Source: Vitis vinifera
Taxonomy: Eukaryota; Streptophyta; Magnoliopsida; Vitales; Vitaceae
NCBI RefSeq assembly: GCF_030704535.1
Contig: NC_081822.1
Coordinates: forward strand, 4,393,001-4,457,000
Reading direction: 5' to 3'
DNA: 64,000 nucleotides
The position numbers and the translations under genes are program-made. Within the stretch, counting starts at the first letter, position 1, and each line of letters starts with the position of its first letter. The notes beneath the pieces are model-generated. The model saw only the letters and a list, made by a program, of their open reading frames with translations. It did not search any database and was not told the origin of the DNA. Shown here in pieces: positions 23,926 through 36,400 of this stretch.

Positions 23926-25405
23926 TCCATTCAACATATATGTTTAAGTAACCAATAATATCAAAAATTGAAAATAAATCAAATGGTAGAATGAAAGAAA
24001 GAGACAATGACATCAGATTTTAACGTGAAAAATTTCTAAAGAGATAAAAAATTACAAATCTGTAATCGATTGAAAACGTCCACTATGAAGAACAAAAACT
24101 AAATGTAGGATTTTACCTAACTTAAGTCTATCAAACCTTCTTAGATCGCTTGATTAACACATTTCTACTTTCAACTTCACACTTTCTTCTTTCGAAGCAC
24201 ACTTGGAGTCCACACTAAACTTGACTAAACCTCTTTTTAAATCCACACAAGAAGAAAATGAGTTTCACCTAAACACCAATAGATTCGAAATTGAAAGATG
24301 AATGAATGAAGAATCAACCCATTTTTGCTCAAGAAAAATTGTTGGAAAACCACTTGAAAAATAGGAAGAAAATGGGATTTTTCTTGGCAACCAAACACCC
24401 CAAATTTGGAAAGAAAGGAGAGCAAAAGAGGAATGATTGTTGGTCTCTTTGGTGTTCTCTCTATCGAATAGGAAGCAAGTTTTAGGTTTTTAAATGATGC
24501 CCTTAATCCATCGAATGAGATATCATCAAGAAAAGTGCAACCTGGATTGATCCAACCTAAAACTGGATTGATTATACAACAGGGCATTGTGAACAATTAG
24601 TAAAACATGTTTCCCAAGCCTTTGTAACTCAAAAAATATTTTAAGAAAAATAACATTTAAATAATATAGTTGATTCAATTTTATCCAACTCCAACCTCAA
24701 GTACATATCTTGGTCTCTTAACAAATTCAATAACTTAATCTTTATTAGGTAAATAATCTAAAAAAGGATTGAAAAAACCGAGTTAAGAGACACTTAGGAA
24801 TTTTGTCCAAAATTGCCAACCTTCTTCATGCTTCTCGGCCTGAGCCATCCTGATCATTGATAAATACAATAGTTTTTTTGTAGTTGGCATTAAAACGCTA
24901 CCACCCTCACCCAATTGGAAGGGACTGTCTGACTATAAAGTTTTCCTATGAAGATTCACGATTCCAGTGCGAAGCAAGTGGCATAAGCCTGACAGTAACT
25001 GGTTGGAGCCCAAACTTACAGTCATCCTCGGGAAGTAGCTGGCTAAAGGGGAGCTCCCTATTAGTGTATTGTTTCCCCCCAAGCAATAAATTTGTAAACG
25101 TGCCTGAACAAGTTGTAAAACTTCTACCTTCATTGCCATGCGACTAACAAAAGTATTAGTTACTTATTGCACAATTTCGACAGAAAAGGTAACACACATT
25201 TTTTTAATTATTTGTTTAGTTTTGCCCGAAACTGAGAAGGCACTTTTTACCTATCAGACTATCAGTCATCTCTTCACCTGTCAAGAATCATACATGAATA
25301 ATTCTGCAAATGGATACTCGGAAGCATTATAACTGACATATAAGGCACCGCAGACCCTCTCCTGTAATCCGTTTTTGGACTTGGATTGCTGATGAAGCGA
25401 GTATC

Positions 25406-26174
25406 TCAGTTTGACACAAACATCCACCACTTGTACACAGAAAACCCGTAAACCGCGGCGTAAATAACAAGTCTAAGAGGATAGATTCTAAACCTGCACA
25501 AAGAGACAGAATTTTCCAGAGTCACAAAAATCCTTTCAACCACTTTATTATCTACCCATCATTCCCTTACCCCAGTTCAGACTTCTAACTCTCCTTTCGG
25601 ATACACACAACGACCCAATTACAAGAACTTGAACCCATAATCTTTTCCATTCAAGCATCACCCGTGGATCCAGAGCGCTTTGGTTCCACCCAAACTACCA
25701 TCAACACTCAAGGGACACATTTGTTTCAGACTCTTCCAAGTTTGGTAAAATGTTGGTTCTCCCATATCTATAACTGGGGTGTTACATATATTATAGAGTC
25801 TATTTTTTCAGTATTGCTCTAATTAAAAAGGGAATTAAATCATTAAATCTTTATCTAGTATCTACCAATCACGCTTGTGCTTGAAAGAAAAAGAGAGAGA
25901 TACATTCCAAGTTGAAGATGGAAGGGAAAAACCTCTTTGATGTGGAACGGTGAGGAGGATTAGAATCCATGGCATCAACAGAAAAAGGAGAGAGCCACTG
26001 AGAGAATGGACGATCGAAGAAATCCCAATGAGGCAAAAGAATACCGGCAATTGCAAACAGACCCATGAGGTAAGTGACCATCATCTTTTTGAATGAGTGA
26101 GTGTGAAGTCCGACTAACACTATAACAGCTGCCAACCAAATCAGCGAGGACCTGAGAAGGGCGTCGTCAGCCAT
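25406..26174 (-). CDS. SPC12/DTM1-like small ER membrane protein
   Basis: Two exons, 26174-25933 and 25493-25406, give 109 residues from MADDALLRSS to YKWWMFVSN. The order is a hydrophobic segment at about 9-26, a second at about 30-48 (VTYLMGLFAIAGILLP), then DFFDRPFSQW. A polar loop (about 66-82) and a third hydrophobic stretch near the C-terminus (about 87-104) follow. This matches plant signal-peptidase-complex-like DTM1, an ER membrane protein needed for tapetum development in rice, and is related in layout to SPC12. The donor (AG before GTTTTT) and acceptor keep KR-F-RIYPLR in frame. The ATG at 26172-26174 is the only plausible start. No convincing N-terminal signal peptide is seen, but the first helix may act as an anchor. 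A true SPC12 subunit is the main alternative. Confidence 0.75.
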
Positions 26175-26408
26175 GGAGAAGAATAGGGTGCGAGGGACAG
26201 GGCGATATGCTAAGCGGCGATGGCCACCCCCATTGGCATTTGAGGTGGGGAGAAGTCACTAGAACCGCTTTAAATGCCTCCACCTACCAAAACGAATTTC
26301 TATATAGCTTTAATATGCCATTTAGAGTTAGAATTGGATTGGTCATACCTATCCAATAATCTAAATGACTTGCTATTCACTCGATTTCTGGGTCATAATC
26401 ATTATGTA

Positions 26409-26477
26409 GGAGAGATAGCCGAGTGGTTCAAGGCGTAGCATTGGAACTGCTATGTAGGCTTTTGTTTACCCAGGGTT
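26409..26477 (+). pseudogene. trnS-GGA: Plastid-derived trnS-GGA remnant (nuclear plastid DNA)
   Basis: From GGAGAGAT through the D arm (GCCGAGTGGTT), anticodon stem-loop (TTGGAAC, anticodon GGA) and long variable arm (TAGGCTTTTGTTTACC), it follows the chloroplast serine tRNA as I remember it. The T arm is cut short: after AGGGTT about 16 bases are missing, and the sequence resumes at CGTACCTTCATC, which resembles the plastid spacer after trnS. The acceptor stem therefore cannot form, so it is dead. Plastid-like sequence may extend to roughly 26,340-26,570. A mitochondrial copy of the plastid tRNA is an alternative source. Confidence 0.75.
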
Positions 26478-27976
26478 TTTCGTACCTTCATCTAATTCAC
26501 CAATGTTACTGACACCAGTTAGACCTTTCTTCGATATAGATTCTCTATTCCTATGCTTAGTTGTCTAACTATTTTGCAATGAAAAATCCTGATAAATCAT
26601 TGGAGTTTAGGGTTTTGATTAAAGAATTGAAACATGATAAATCATTGTTTAACAATTTAGGAACTAATTTATAATTGTTTTAAAAGTAAATTACAAAAAA
26701 AAAATTTATACTTTTACTCATGTTTCAATATAATTTATGAACTTCTTGATTTTTAGAAAAATCAATATTAATTTTTTTTTATCATGGAGTCCATCTTATC
26801 CCACATAACAAGCACAAGCACATGGATGTTAATTCATCAAATCTAATAGGTCATGATCGGTAAAATAAAAATCATCAACTAAGGGAAAAAAAGACAAAAA
26901 ATATGTACAATATTGCAAATAACATTATTAAGGGTAGCAATTTATGTTGATGCGTCATGTTCGTGTCTTTTAAAATTTAGGTATTTTATTACATAGGTTA
27001 ACCTAAGTAAATAATAATCATATAAAAAATATAAATTATCTAATTATTAAATAAATAACACATCGTACAACTTATTTACCATGTTTAATAATCAAGTTAT
27101 TTTATTTAATAATTGAATTGAGTTAAATCTTATATATACAATTAACGTCAATTTAGATTAGTTTCGTGTTATGCAAATTAATCCAAAAACCACTTATTTA
27201 TTAAATAAGTTATATAAGTCGATACAAAATTGACCAAAATTCGACTATATTTAATTCAAACTTACAAAAAAACATATTGTATTGGGTTCAAATTAGTTCA
27301 ATGAATCGTATCAAACTTTATCACATCTAATTAGTATATCCCGACACCACTCACATAAACCACTAATCATTTTTTCATTTTTTGTTTTTTGTTTTTCGAT
27401 CAAATAAAAAGGAAAATAATATAATAAACATTAAAAAAACAACAAAAAGTATTAGATGGAAAAAGAAAGCATTGAAAATAAAACCAAGTTAAAGCAAAGA
27501 AAATAAAACTAGCTATTTTTTAATTTTAAGATCTAAGATAAAAGAATTGTGCAAATTATTGAAATCATATGGATTACTAAATATGAAATATAAATGAAAC
27601 AACTAAAAATTAAATTTATAAATAAAATTGATTCGGGCTAGAGTTTGATTTTATATACTTAAAATGAAATTTTCTCACTCAAGTATTTATAATTTAGAAG
27701 GAATCATTGCCTAAGATATAACAATTATTTTCTTACGCTGATTATTGATTACACTTCAAATCACAAGAAAGACGAATCAAAGAATGTTTGAACATCCGCG
27801 GCGCTCGAATGCTTTGAAGAATGATTGTGAAAAAATTGTTCAAAAAGGAAACTACTTCACGTTGGTAGGCTACCAATTCCACACCCATCTGGTTAGACCC
27901 ATGTGCACATTTACTTTTTAAGCTAGGAACTCTATGATTGACCTTCATTCATACCAATAATTCAAGTTGGTGGCAT

Positions 27977-27990
<14 letters not shown>

Positions 27991-28008
<18 letters not shown>
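27991..28008. repeat. (AT)n microsatellite after an A-run
   Basis: Nine AT units following ten A residues, seen directly. Confidence 0.9.
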
Positions 28009-28419
28009 GAGTAATTTTTATAATTTAATTTTAAACTTACTTTAAAAATATTTCAAATAGTTGGCTAAAAAAAAATTGCATGTCTTCCGAGCAATTAAAG
28101 AAAAATGATATTTTGTGAACAATTATTGAATAATTCCATTCAAAATATTTTGAAATTGGCAAAGACGAATTTAATTTGAAAAAGATCAAATCCCTTTTGC
28201 CAACCAAACACACCTTTTCCAAAATAAATATCATTGATTTATTTTTAAATGTACAATTCTTTCGTACTTGTCCTTTCATCAATTATTCTTAAGCTTTTAA
28301 TTGAATTTTATTTAATTTATTAAATTAAATTTTATTGACATTTATCTTTTATCAAGAATTCAGTAATGTGATTATTTTGACAATTGTCAATGAAGAAAAA
28401 ATTGGCTTAGAAAATTAAA

Positions 28420-28767
28420 CCATGTTTGGTAATTGTTTTTTTAAATCAATTTTAAATATATAGTTTTTAAAAACTGTTTTATGATGTTTTGTAAAACAAA
28501 ATTCTGTTTAAGAATCTAAAATTATTTTTAATCATTATATATGTTTATATAATTATTTTTCAAAGCAACTCTTAAAAAATAAGTGAAAATAATTAAAAAC
28601 AACTAAAAGATATTATTTGAAAACACCTTATTTTCTGTTTTTTGATAATAAAAAACAGAAAGAAAACATAAAACAGTTTCTAATTATCAAACGTATTTTC
28701 TAATTTTTTTTTTTTTTTGTTCTTAAAAACAGAAAACTATCATTGAAAACAGTTCCCAAACGAGATC
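28420..28767. mobile_element. MITE of a second family
   Basis: The left end CCATGTTTGGTAATTGTTTT and right end AAAACAGTTCCCAAACGAGA are an imperfect inverted repeat. The interior (~350 bases) is AT-rich with repeated AAAACAG and CTGTTTT motifs, which could fold into a long hairpin. No coding capacity. The target duplication could not be fixed. It is distinct from the Harbinger-like family because the sub-terminal sequence differs. Confidence 0.65.
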
Positions 28768-29794
28768 TTGTGGTGCGTTGTAGGAAATTTGGATCTAGTT
28801 TCCAAGTTTGGTCCAAATCAAACAAAAACTAACCCCGAAGGAGCCAGAGAGGAATGGCCCAGTAGGTCGTTCCTGACGAGCCCAAAAGCCCGCTAAACCC
28901 TTATCGAATCCACTAGTCAACTGGAGGATCTAAAAATTACATCACCGCATTTTGTTGCTTTTTCTTCATTGTCGTACAATAATGTTCAATCCAACAAGTA
29001 ACATCCATTATGCCCCACCACCAGGGGTTGAACCAGTAAATAAATAAATAAATATTAATATTTCTTTTACCTGTTCTAAAATCCATTTTGGCTATCGTCA
29101 GAGAATCATCAGAGGATCGGATGTTAACACATTCATATATTTTGCATATCTCATAATCAGAATGTCAGAAATTTAATCTGCTAGTCTAAAGTCTTTGTTG
29201 CTTCCTTGTTTTAAAATAGCAATAGATGATTTTGAGTCAAGATCATCGTATGATGGAGTCAATTCCTTTGTTGCTCCCTCACTCCAGAAGAAATCTAAAA
29301 TCTGAACTCGAGTTTACCGTTTAAACTATTGCAGAGTTTTCATTAATTCAAGTACTCAGCTGATCAGGGAGGTCTACGTTAATTTCTTCTCTTTGTAGAT
29401 ACGATACAAGTATTTATTTAACCATAGTTGGTGTTTTCTCGTTGAGTATTTGTTTAATGATGCATTAGTTTATTCATCAATTAGTTGAATCAAAATTTAA
29501 AATTTATAATTTTAGGTGATATTTGAATATATTTTATAGTGAATTGCATCAAATCATATAAATATTGTTCGATATGAGTCTAATTAAATTTTTATAGTTT
29601 TAAAATATATTTACAAGATTAAAAGGGAATCATATTTATATATAATATCATAAACTTTCTCTCATATACAATATAGGATATTATAATAATTTCTCATACA
29701 GACACAACGTCCTTGTTGTGTCCTGTAAAATTGTGAGATCAAATAGACAAACACTCCTTATGAGACCAAACAAATTTGAGGGATCGATTTTGAT

Positions 29795-29955
29795 ACTATT
29801 TGTAATGACTTATATCCAATGATATAGATATTATTAATTTTGAACCCAAAAGAACATTCATGACTTTAAAACGTATTTATAAAGTTAAAAGAAATTTTTA
29901 TATTGTTAGAAAATTTTTCTCCTATTTTATGTGAGACATCACATATTTTTTATTT
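29795..29955 (+). repeat. Decayed copy of a dispersed dicot repeat
   Basis: The ordered motifs (GATATAGATATT, then GACTTTAAAACG.ATTTATAA, then TATGTGAGACATCACA) recall a repeat common in dicot genomes. Its usual form has TTTAAAACGCGTCT and GATGTGGGACATCACA. The copy here is degraded and AT-shifted. Assignment is from memory and its class is unknown to me. Confidence 0.35.
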
Positions 29956-32319
29956 TCAAAAATAATTTTTTTTATATAAAATATAAGAATTTTTGTAAAA
30001 AAAAATCTTATATGCTTAAAATATTTTTCAAAATTGAAAAGAATTTACAATAACAAAGTGAATTCATCTTTGGATATTTTCTATGAAAATTTCTATTTTT
30101 AAAAATAGAATTATTAATTATCTATTTGAAAAGGGAAATTGTACATATTTCATTTTCTTCTCATTTGCTCCACCAAGGAGAGCGAAATCCCTTGCATGTT
30201 ACGACTCCCTATCTTGTCCATTGCTCCAATTCAATTGGAGCTTTTGATGTTTCCAAACATCCAATATTCGTAGAATATGAGCAAATACTAACTATGAAAT
30301 AAGCGAGCTCCGGATGGCATGGTTGAGTAAGATAAGATGGTGCCTATGGAACCTAGGAACCTCTTCCTAAGGTTTAAATTAAGAGTCAACTGGCTTTTCT
30401 TGTTGCTTGATTAATCTTCATCTATTGTCCTGATTAGGTCACCCGTGAGCGACTCAAACAAAACTTATCGAGGGAACAGGTTGCAACTGTCCCCACTGCA
30501 AGCTGTGGCTCAAATTCAACATACAAATGAATATGTGGGAATTGAAGCCAATAAGAAAGCTTATAACACCAAGGCTGCTTTGGGTTTTATTGGGTAGAAA
30601 GTGGAAACCCATCAAAGCAAGCAAAAATCAGTTGTTTAGCTGACACTGAAATATAAAGATCCTGTGACATCATAGCCGCCCTATGGATTCAAACCATGAT
30701 CTGGTCCACCAGACAAGGAGCCTTGGCTGAGAGGACCAAAATCACTCTCCACCCTTTTAATATATGGGTTTTGTTGCTCTCATTTCTCTGGCTGTTACTT
30801 GCCATGGGGCGATTGATTTTGACACTTAATCAAGTTTGACACTTCAATGGGAGTTTTAGGTTTGACAAAATCTTGCTTATGGAACAAGAAATATAATAAT
30901 CTCGCCATTCTTACACAATTGGTCCTCTAGTTCTAATCAATTTCAAAAGTACCCAGGAGCCCATCAACGACGGCTATCTCTCGACCAAATGGTTCAGCCC
31001 CCAACATATTTCCCAACTTTTTAATATTTAATTTCTACGAATCCGGTGTTATATATTCTTTATTTTTAATTTAAACAACCAGGCATGCATGTTATTTTCT
31101 AGTAATAGAAACAAATTTTCCTTGTAAAGTTGGAACTGTAAGAAAATCATTCTTTGAAGAATTTCAAAGACGCAGTGGGTAACGGGTATCACTTCCCTTG
31201 TTCACTCCCCTTTCTCTGGTTTCTGATCATTAGTTTTTCTTTAAAGGCCATTCTTAAATCAAATCCTCAAACCTTAAATCTTTGACGAAAAGAAGGAAAG
31301 GGCGTTTGCTGCACCAACTTTCCCTCTAACCAGCGAGAAGCCACTAGTCTCATCCATTGGTCAAATGGAGACATGAATTAATCTGAGAGTCTGAACATAA
31401 TTAACTTTCTTTTTCATTTTTAGATTAACAGACGACGTTGTATTAATAAAAGCCCAGACTCTAATGTTATAGCAATGCCGCCACGAGCCTCGAAGACATG
31501 CATTGTTTTATGGTACTAATTTATCGTATGCAAGAAATATTGTCTGATACGTATTAATGTATGAGGGTTAGGATCATGATCCAAATACGCTACGAATTAA
31601 TTTTTAAATATCCAGAATATGTAATTCATAATTAATGTCACTGGACTTTGAAATCCAAGAATATGATACCAAAATCATTTGAATCCATGCAATGAATGAC
31701 GAAAGAGGCTGTTGTTGCGTGCATGGACTGCGTTCTTCTGACCCAGCAATTCGCCGCCACGTGTTTGATTATCTGCTTTCAAGTTTCCTAGGTTTAGGAT
31801 ATTTTAATAATCATTAGTTTATAATAGTATAATACCTAAACTTTTGAAACGGATCGATTAACTCTGCCTGGACGGACATATGTAGTGTTGTCTTTTGTTA
31901 AATTACCAAATGCATCCATGGTCCATGTAGGAGCTAGATTGGAAATGTTGCGGGCAATGCATACAACTCCTGAAAGAAAATGTGAAGTTTAATTAACTTA
32001 AATATTGTAGGCCAGTTTCATTGATGTATAATTGTTACAAATCAAGAAATTAAAGGGAAAAAATTGATGGGGTTATGAAAGTGAATTAGATGATCAGATA
32101 CAGATAGCTTGAGTTCTCTGCTGTCATTTTATTGAAAGAAAGGGTAATTGGGGGTTTTTACATCCAATTAAATGGGACAGATGTTAATGGGTTTTTAAAA
32201 AAAAAAATTAAATGAATCATAGCAGGAGGGAAAGTCTGAGTAAGACCGTGTATAAGAAGGAAGTCCTAAGTCTGGTGCATGGTAACGGAGGAAAAAGCAG
32301 CCAAAATCAAAGCGTAGAA

Positions 32320-33463
32320 ATGGGAAGGTCTCCTTGCTGTGATGAGAATGGTCTGAAGAAAGGGCCTTGGACTCCTGAAGAAGATCAGAAGCTGGTCAGC
32401 TACGTTCAGAAACATGGCCATGGAAGCTGGAGAGCTCTCCCTAAGCTTGCAGGTCTATGTTAATTAATTGGATCCCTCTCCCTGTCTCTCATTTTTTCAG
32501 TACTTCACCATTTCATCATTTCCCTTTTACTCCTGCAGGTCTTAACAGATGTGGAAAGAGCTGTAGGTTGAGATGGACGAATTATTTAAGGCCTGATATT
32601 AAAAGAGGAAAATTTTCTCAAGAAGAAGAACAGACAATTCTGCATCTCCATTCCATCCTGGGAAACAAGTAAGCCTAATAAACTTCTGCTTCCATGAAAC
32701 AAAACCCTCAAGCTCATGCATTACTAATCCAATATTTTTGTCCACAATTAGATGGTCCGCAATTGCATCGCACCTCCCTGGCCGGACGGACAACGAAATT
32801 AAGAATTTCTGGAATACCCATCTAAAGAAGAAGCTCATTCAGATGGGGTTTGATCCCATGACACACCAACCGAGGACCGACGATCTCTTCAGCAGCTTGA
32901 CCCATCTATTAGCTCTGGCTAACCTCAGAAACCTCATGGAGCACCACTCACTGGATGATCATTCACTGAAAATACAGGCAGATGCAATTCAGTTGGCTAA
33001 GCTTCAGTATTTAGAGTATCTTCTCCAATCTACAGTTTCGGCATCTACTAATTCATATAGCCCAAATGGCATTGCAAACATGGAGGCTTTCAGCTTCTCG
33101 AGTTCATCAATTCCTCCTATGAAAGAAAACCCAGTTTTAAGTTCATTACAACTGGAGAACCTAGCCTCATTTTCTCTTGACAGTGATACTTCCCAACCAC
33201 TCCACCACCCAAGCCCCTTAGCTCATTTGACGGCCCCACAAGTCCCTTTTCAAACACCTTTGAACAGTGAAATGGGCCAAACTTCAAACCCCAATTCTCC
33301 TTGGGTTCTTCCATCTCCTAGTACCACTCTTCCTCCACTTGTAACCAATCTTTCAATGAACCATCCAGGAGAGGGCAGTAGCATTTCTAGCTATGGAGGA
33401 GGACCCTCTCCCTACTGGTCTGAACTTTTTGAAGACCATTTAATGCATGACGACCTTTCTTAG
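32320..33463 (+). CDS. R2R3-MYB transcription factor, MYB53/92/93 (subgroup 24)-like
   Basis: Three exons, 32320-32452, 32539-32668 and 32752-33463, encode 324 residues. [20 protein letters not shown] opens the R2 repeat (about 14-61). R3 follows (about 67-112), ending [20 protein letters not shown]. Both introns sit at the conserved R2R3-MYB positions. The absence of a DLx2Rx3L motif in R3 argues against a bHLH partner. The stretch [20 protein letters not shown] fits the MYB53/92/93 type, whose Arabidopsis members control suberin deposition and lateral root development. The Ser/Pro/Asn-rich C-terminal region is likely the regulatory domain and ends [13 protein letters not shown] at 32320 was chosen over an upstream in-frame ATG at 32212 because the family starts at MGR. 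MYB9/107 (subgroup 10) is the closest alternative. Confidence 0.9.
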
Positions 33464-36400
33464 CTTTACGATTATGTGAGAGTTCCCACCATAAATTGGT
33501 CATTTGTTCATTGCAACTTTTGCAGAGCTGCATGCATGGATACAGATATCCTTACATATTAATTACGTGCTTCCATGTCAACCACACAATAGAGGCTTTA
33601 ATTTATAAAGTAATTAGTCTCCGGATAATTGTCTTTGAACCAGTTTGGATTCGAGTTGTTTAAATGTTTCTTCTAATATTCAGATATGATGCTGTTTACT
33701 TGGAAATGAGCATGATCTTATGGGTCACAATTTGTCTGTTATCTATGGAGGAAAGGACTTTCAGTGCCTTCTAATGGAAATGTATATGTGGAGGCCATGA
33801 TATTGATGAATGAAATGTGACTGCCAGATTCTCTTTTTCTTTTCCATTATATTAGCTTATGCTTGTTAGTTTTCATACTTGTGGTTAAGTGATGGTAGCT
33901 AGAAATTAGAACTTGAGCTCTACGTTAACTTGCACCAGAATCAGCCAAACTCTTATTGGGACATGTACTCTTCATTAATTGGAACTTGCAGGCTTGATCA
34001 ACTATTGTTAAGGCATTTAAAATGGGCTCAAAGGTTAAGAAATGTGATTAATGCAGACACTAGCTAGAAAGGTAAATATGCATGGTTCATACCCATATTT
34101 TGAATGCTGAATGTACCATATTTATCTTCACAAAGCATGCTTCAAGATGCCCCTTGGATTGGAAATTTCCTTTCCTTTTTTCCTTTTTGGTCTAGGAGAC
34201 AAGATTAAAACCTACATGTCTAAATATGTTTGAAATTTTTTGTTACCTGTTGGAAGGTTGATCATTGAGTTAGAAGAAAAGAAAATGGTCAATACCCTAT
34301 CCAACACTCATAGATTGCCAAATTATTGTCAAAGGCTTATAAACAATGGTTTCTTTATAACATATATGAGTGTTATTTTAAAATAAGACCCAGAATCAAA
34401 TAGATGAGGGTTACTTGACTAAGTAGACAAGAATACAAATACTCAGCATAAAAGAAAGGGGGAAGGTGAATCAGGACTCTTAATCAGAGTGGTTAGACTT
34501 GGTTTCTTTTCCGACAAGGGACTGATAAAACACATGTCAAAGATCCAACGGCCTCCATCCATCGAGTAAACCATACTTGTGATTACTGTTGAAAGTCCAC
34601 GATTAAAGTCAAGTCCGTCATGGAAATTAACATCCCCTGGACCCCATTTCTATAATTTGCTTTAAAAAATTTCACCACCTAATCCTTACGTACCCATCGA
34701 TTTGTTTGATACTAATATAGAAAGTTTCCCATGTCACGGCAATCTTGTTAAATAAGATTTTATACGTACACTCACACCCACACGAGCATGTGTGTTACGG
34801 ATTATCTGGGTCCCCTTAAGGTGAACATACGATACATATAATATATTTGGTGGCAATGACTGGCAACATCGAGAAAATGAATGTTTATTTTTGTGGCACA
34901 GATTGTATCCTTGTTATTCAAACTATTATTATTATTTTATATAAGCTAAATGAGCTTGGATCAATGATTGAATAACATAATGTATTTGTAATGTGATCGT
35001 ATGTTTAGGCTGCAGTCATTTAAAATATTTCTTGGACACATGATATTTACGCAAAAGTCTTCTTCACATGATGAACTTTGTGAGACAGTATCTCAGCCAA
35101 AATGCTATATACGGTTCTGGACTGGACCAAATTTTGAATCCTAAACCCAAGTCTCCCAGCCCAGGCCCAACCTGGAAAGGTGAAGATTGGAAAATGGAGG
35201 CAAAGGGAGATTACTGTCTGGGTGAAATGACAGATGGTTGGTGTCTGGTGGGTGGATGGAGGGAGGGACCATGAGCCCACGACCAGTGCTGGCACCTAAA
35301 ATACAAACAAATGAGATGGGCTCATAAATAAAGCCCTCCGGGCCACACCCCCCACACCCCACATGACCACTGCCAACATTATGCCAACCGTCCTGCTTGC
35401 TCTCCCACCCGTGCTTGTTTAATTTCTATTTCATCTTTTGTTTTTGGCAATGGCTGCATAAGTGGATAGCCTATTTTCAACATTTCTAAGTACTTGCAGT
35501 TGTGGATGCCCAATCCCAGCTTTGAGACTTCTAAGATCTGGGCCATGTCTCGCTCCCCCATTATTTTTTGAACAACTCATTTGCCTACTTGTCTCAGGAA
35601 AAAAAATATATATATATTTTTTAAAATAATAATCATTTAAAAGATAAAGAAACAAATCACAACTTTACTAAACTTTTCAAAAAAAAAAAAAAAAAGAGAT
35701 GGAAGGATAGAAAATAAAGGGAATCACAGTTAGAGTTCAATTTAAGTATTTAGAAAAATCAAATTGATTCATTTGATTTGTTTCCTTATTTATAAAGAAA
35801 TGATGAAATATATATTTACTAAGACTAAGATTTTTAATAATGATGTTATTATTATTATTATTTTGAATAATTTTTGTTTTAAATTCTTACACTTTTAAAA
35901 TGTTATAAAATTAATTAAATATGTAGTTATGTCAATTAAAATATTTGTAATAAACATTATTTTAAATATTGCATTATACCATTACTTTCAATTTTAAAAA
36001 TATATCATTAATTTTTAGCATTGTTATATTAATTATTGTTTAAATTTAACATGATAAAACACACTATTATATCAACTTAAAATAATTATAACAATTTGGT
36101 AAAAAAAAAAAATTGTTTAATTGTTGTTCTTGAAGAGGACAAATTCAATTTTCTTGAAAAATCTCAAGGAAACTCATTCTTCATTTTAGAGGTGGAGTAA
36201 TATTATAAGTTAAGGAAAAGATTGTTTATATAGGGTTCTTATCCAAAAGGCGAACCATGTGGAACTATTAGGTGTCGAGTTTGGGGGAAAATCATTAGAG
36301 CAGATTGAGAGATAAGAGGGGTTGGCGAGAGTGACAATGGAATAAAAAAAAAAATGAGAGCAGAAAATTCTTGTTTCTTTATTTAGTTGAAAATAATTTT

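Larger units (their letters stand above)
21691..25405. other. Spacer between TMEM135-like and DTM1-like genes
   Basis: Roughly the first 200 bases are likely 3' UTR. The rest holds an unassigned two-block open frame (21941-22081 and 23086-23279), MITE copy 2, an ~89-base tandem repeat and AT-rich sequence from 23,500. The stretch 24,000-25,350 has no gene I can support; short frames there look like chance. Confidence 0.6.
26175..32319. other. Long AT-rich spacer upstream of the MYB gene
   Basis: Apart from a plastid tRNA remnant, a MITE, an (AT)n tract and one dispersed-repeat fragment, I see no coding exon. The stretches 26,600-27,700 and 29,400-30,150 are strongly AT-rich. The sequence from 30,200 to 32,300 is more balanced and probably includes the MYB promoter, but no element can be fixed there with confidence. 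Confidence 0.6.

Noticed and set aside
24000-24600. Segment with phrases reminiscent of dispersed grape repeats
   Set aside because: No terminal repeats, target duplication or coding remnants could be identified, so an element call would not be supported.
26930-27350. Possible hAT-like non-autonomous element beginning AAGGGTAGCAATTTATG
   Set aside because: The start resembles a common plant element end, but no convincing inverted repeat or 8-bp target duplication was found at the other side.
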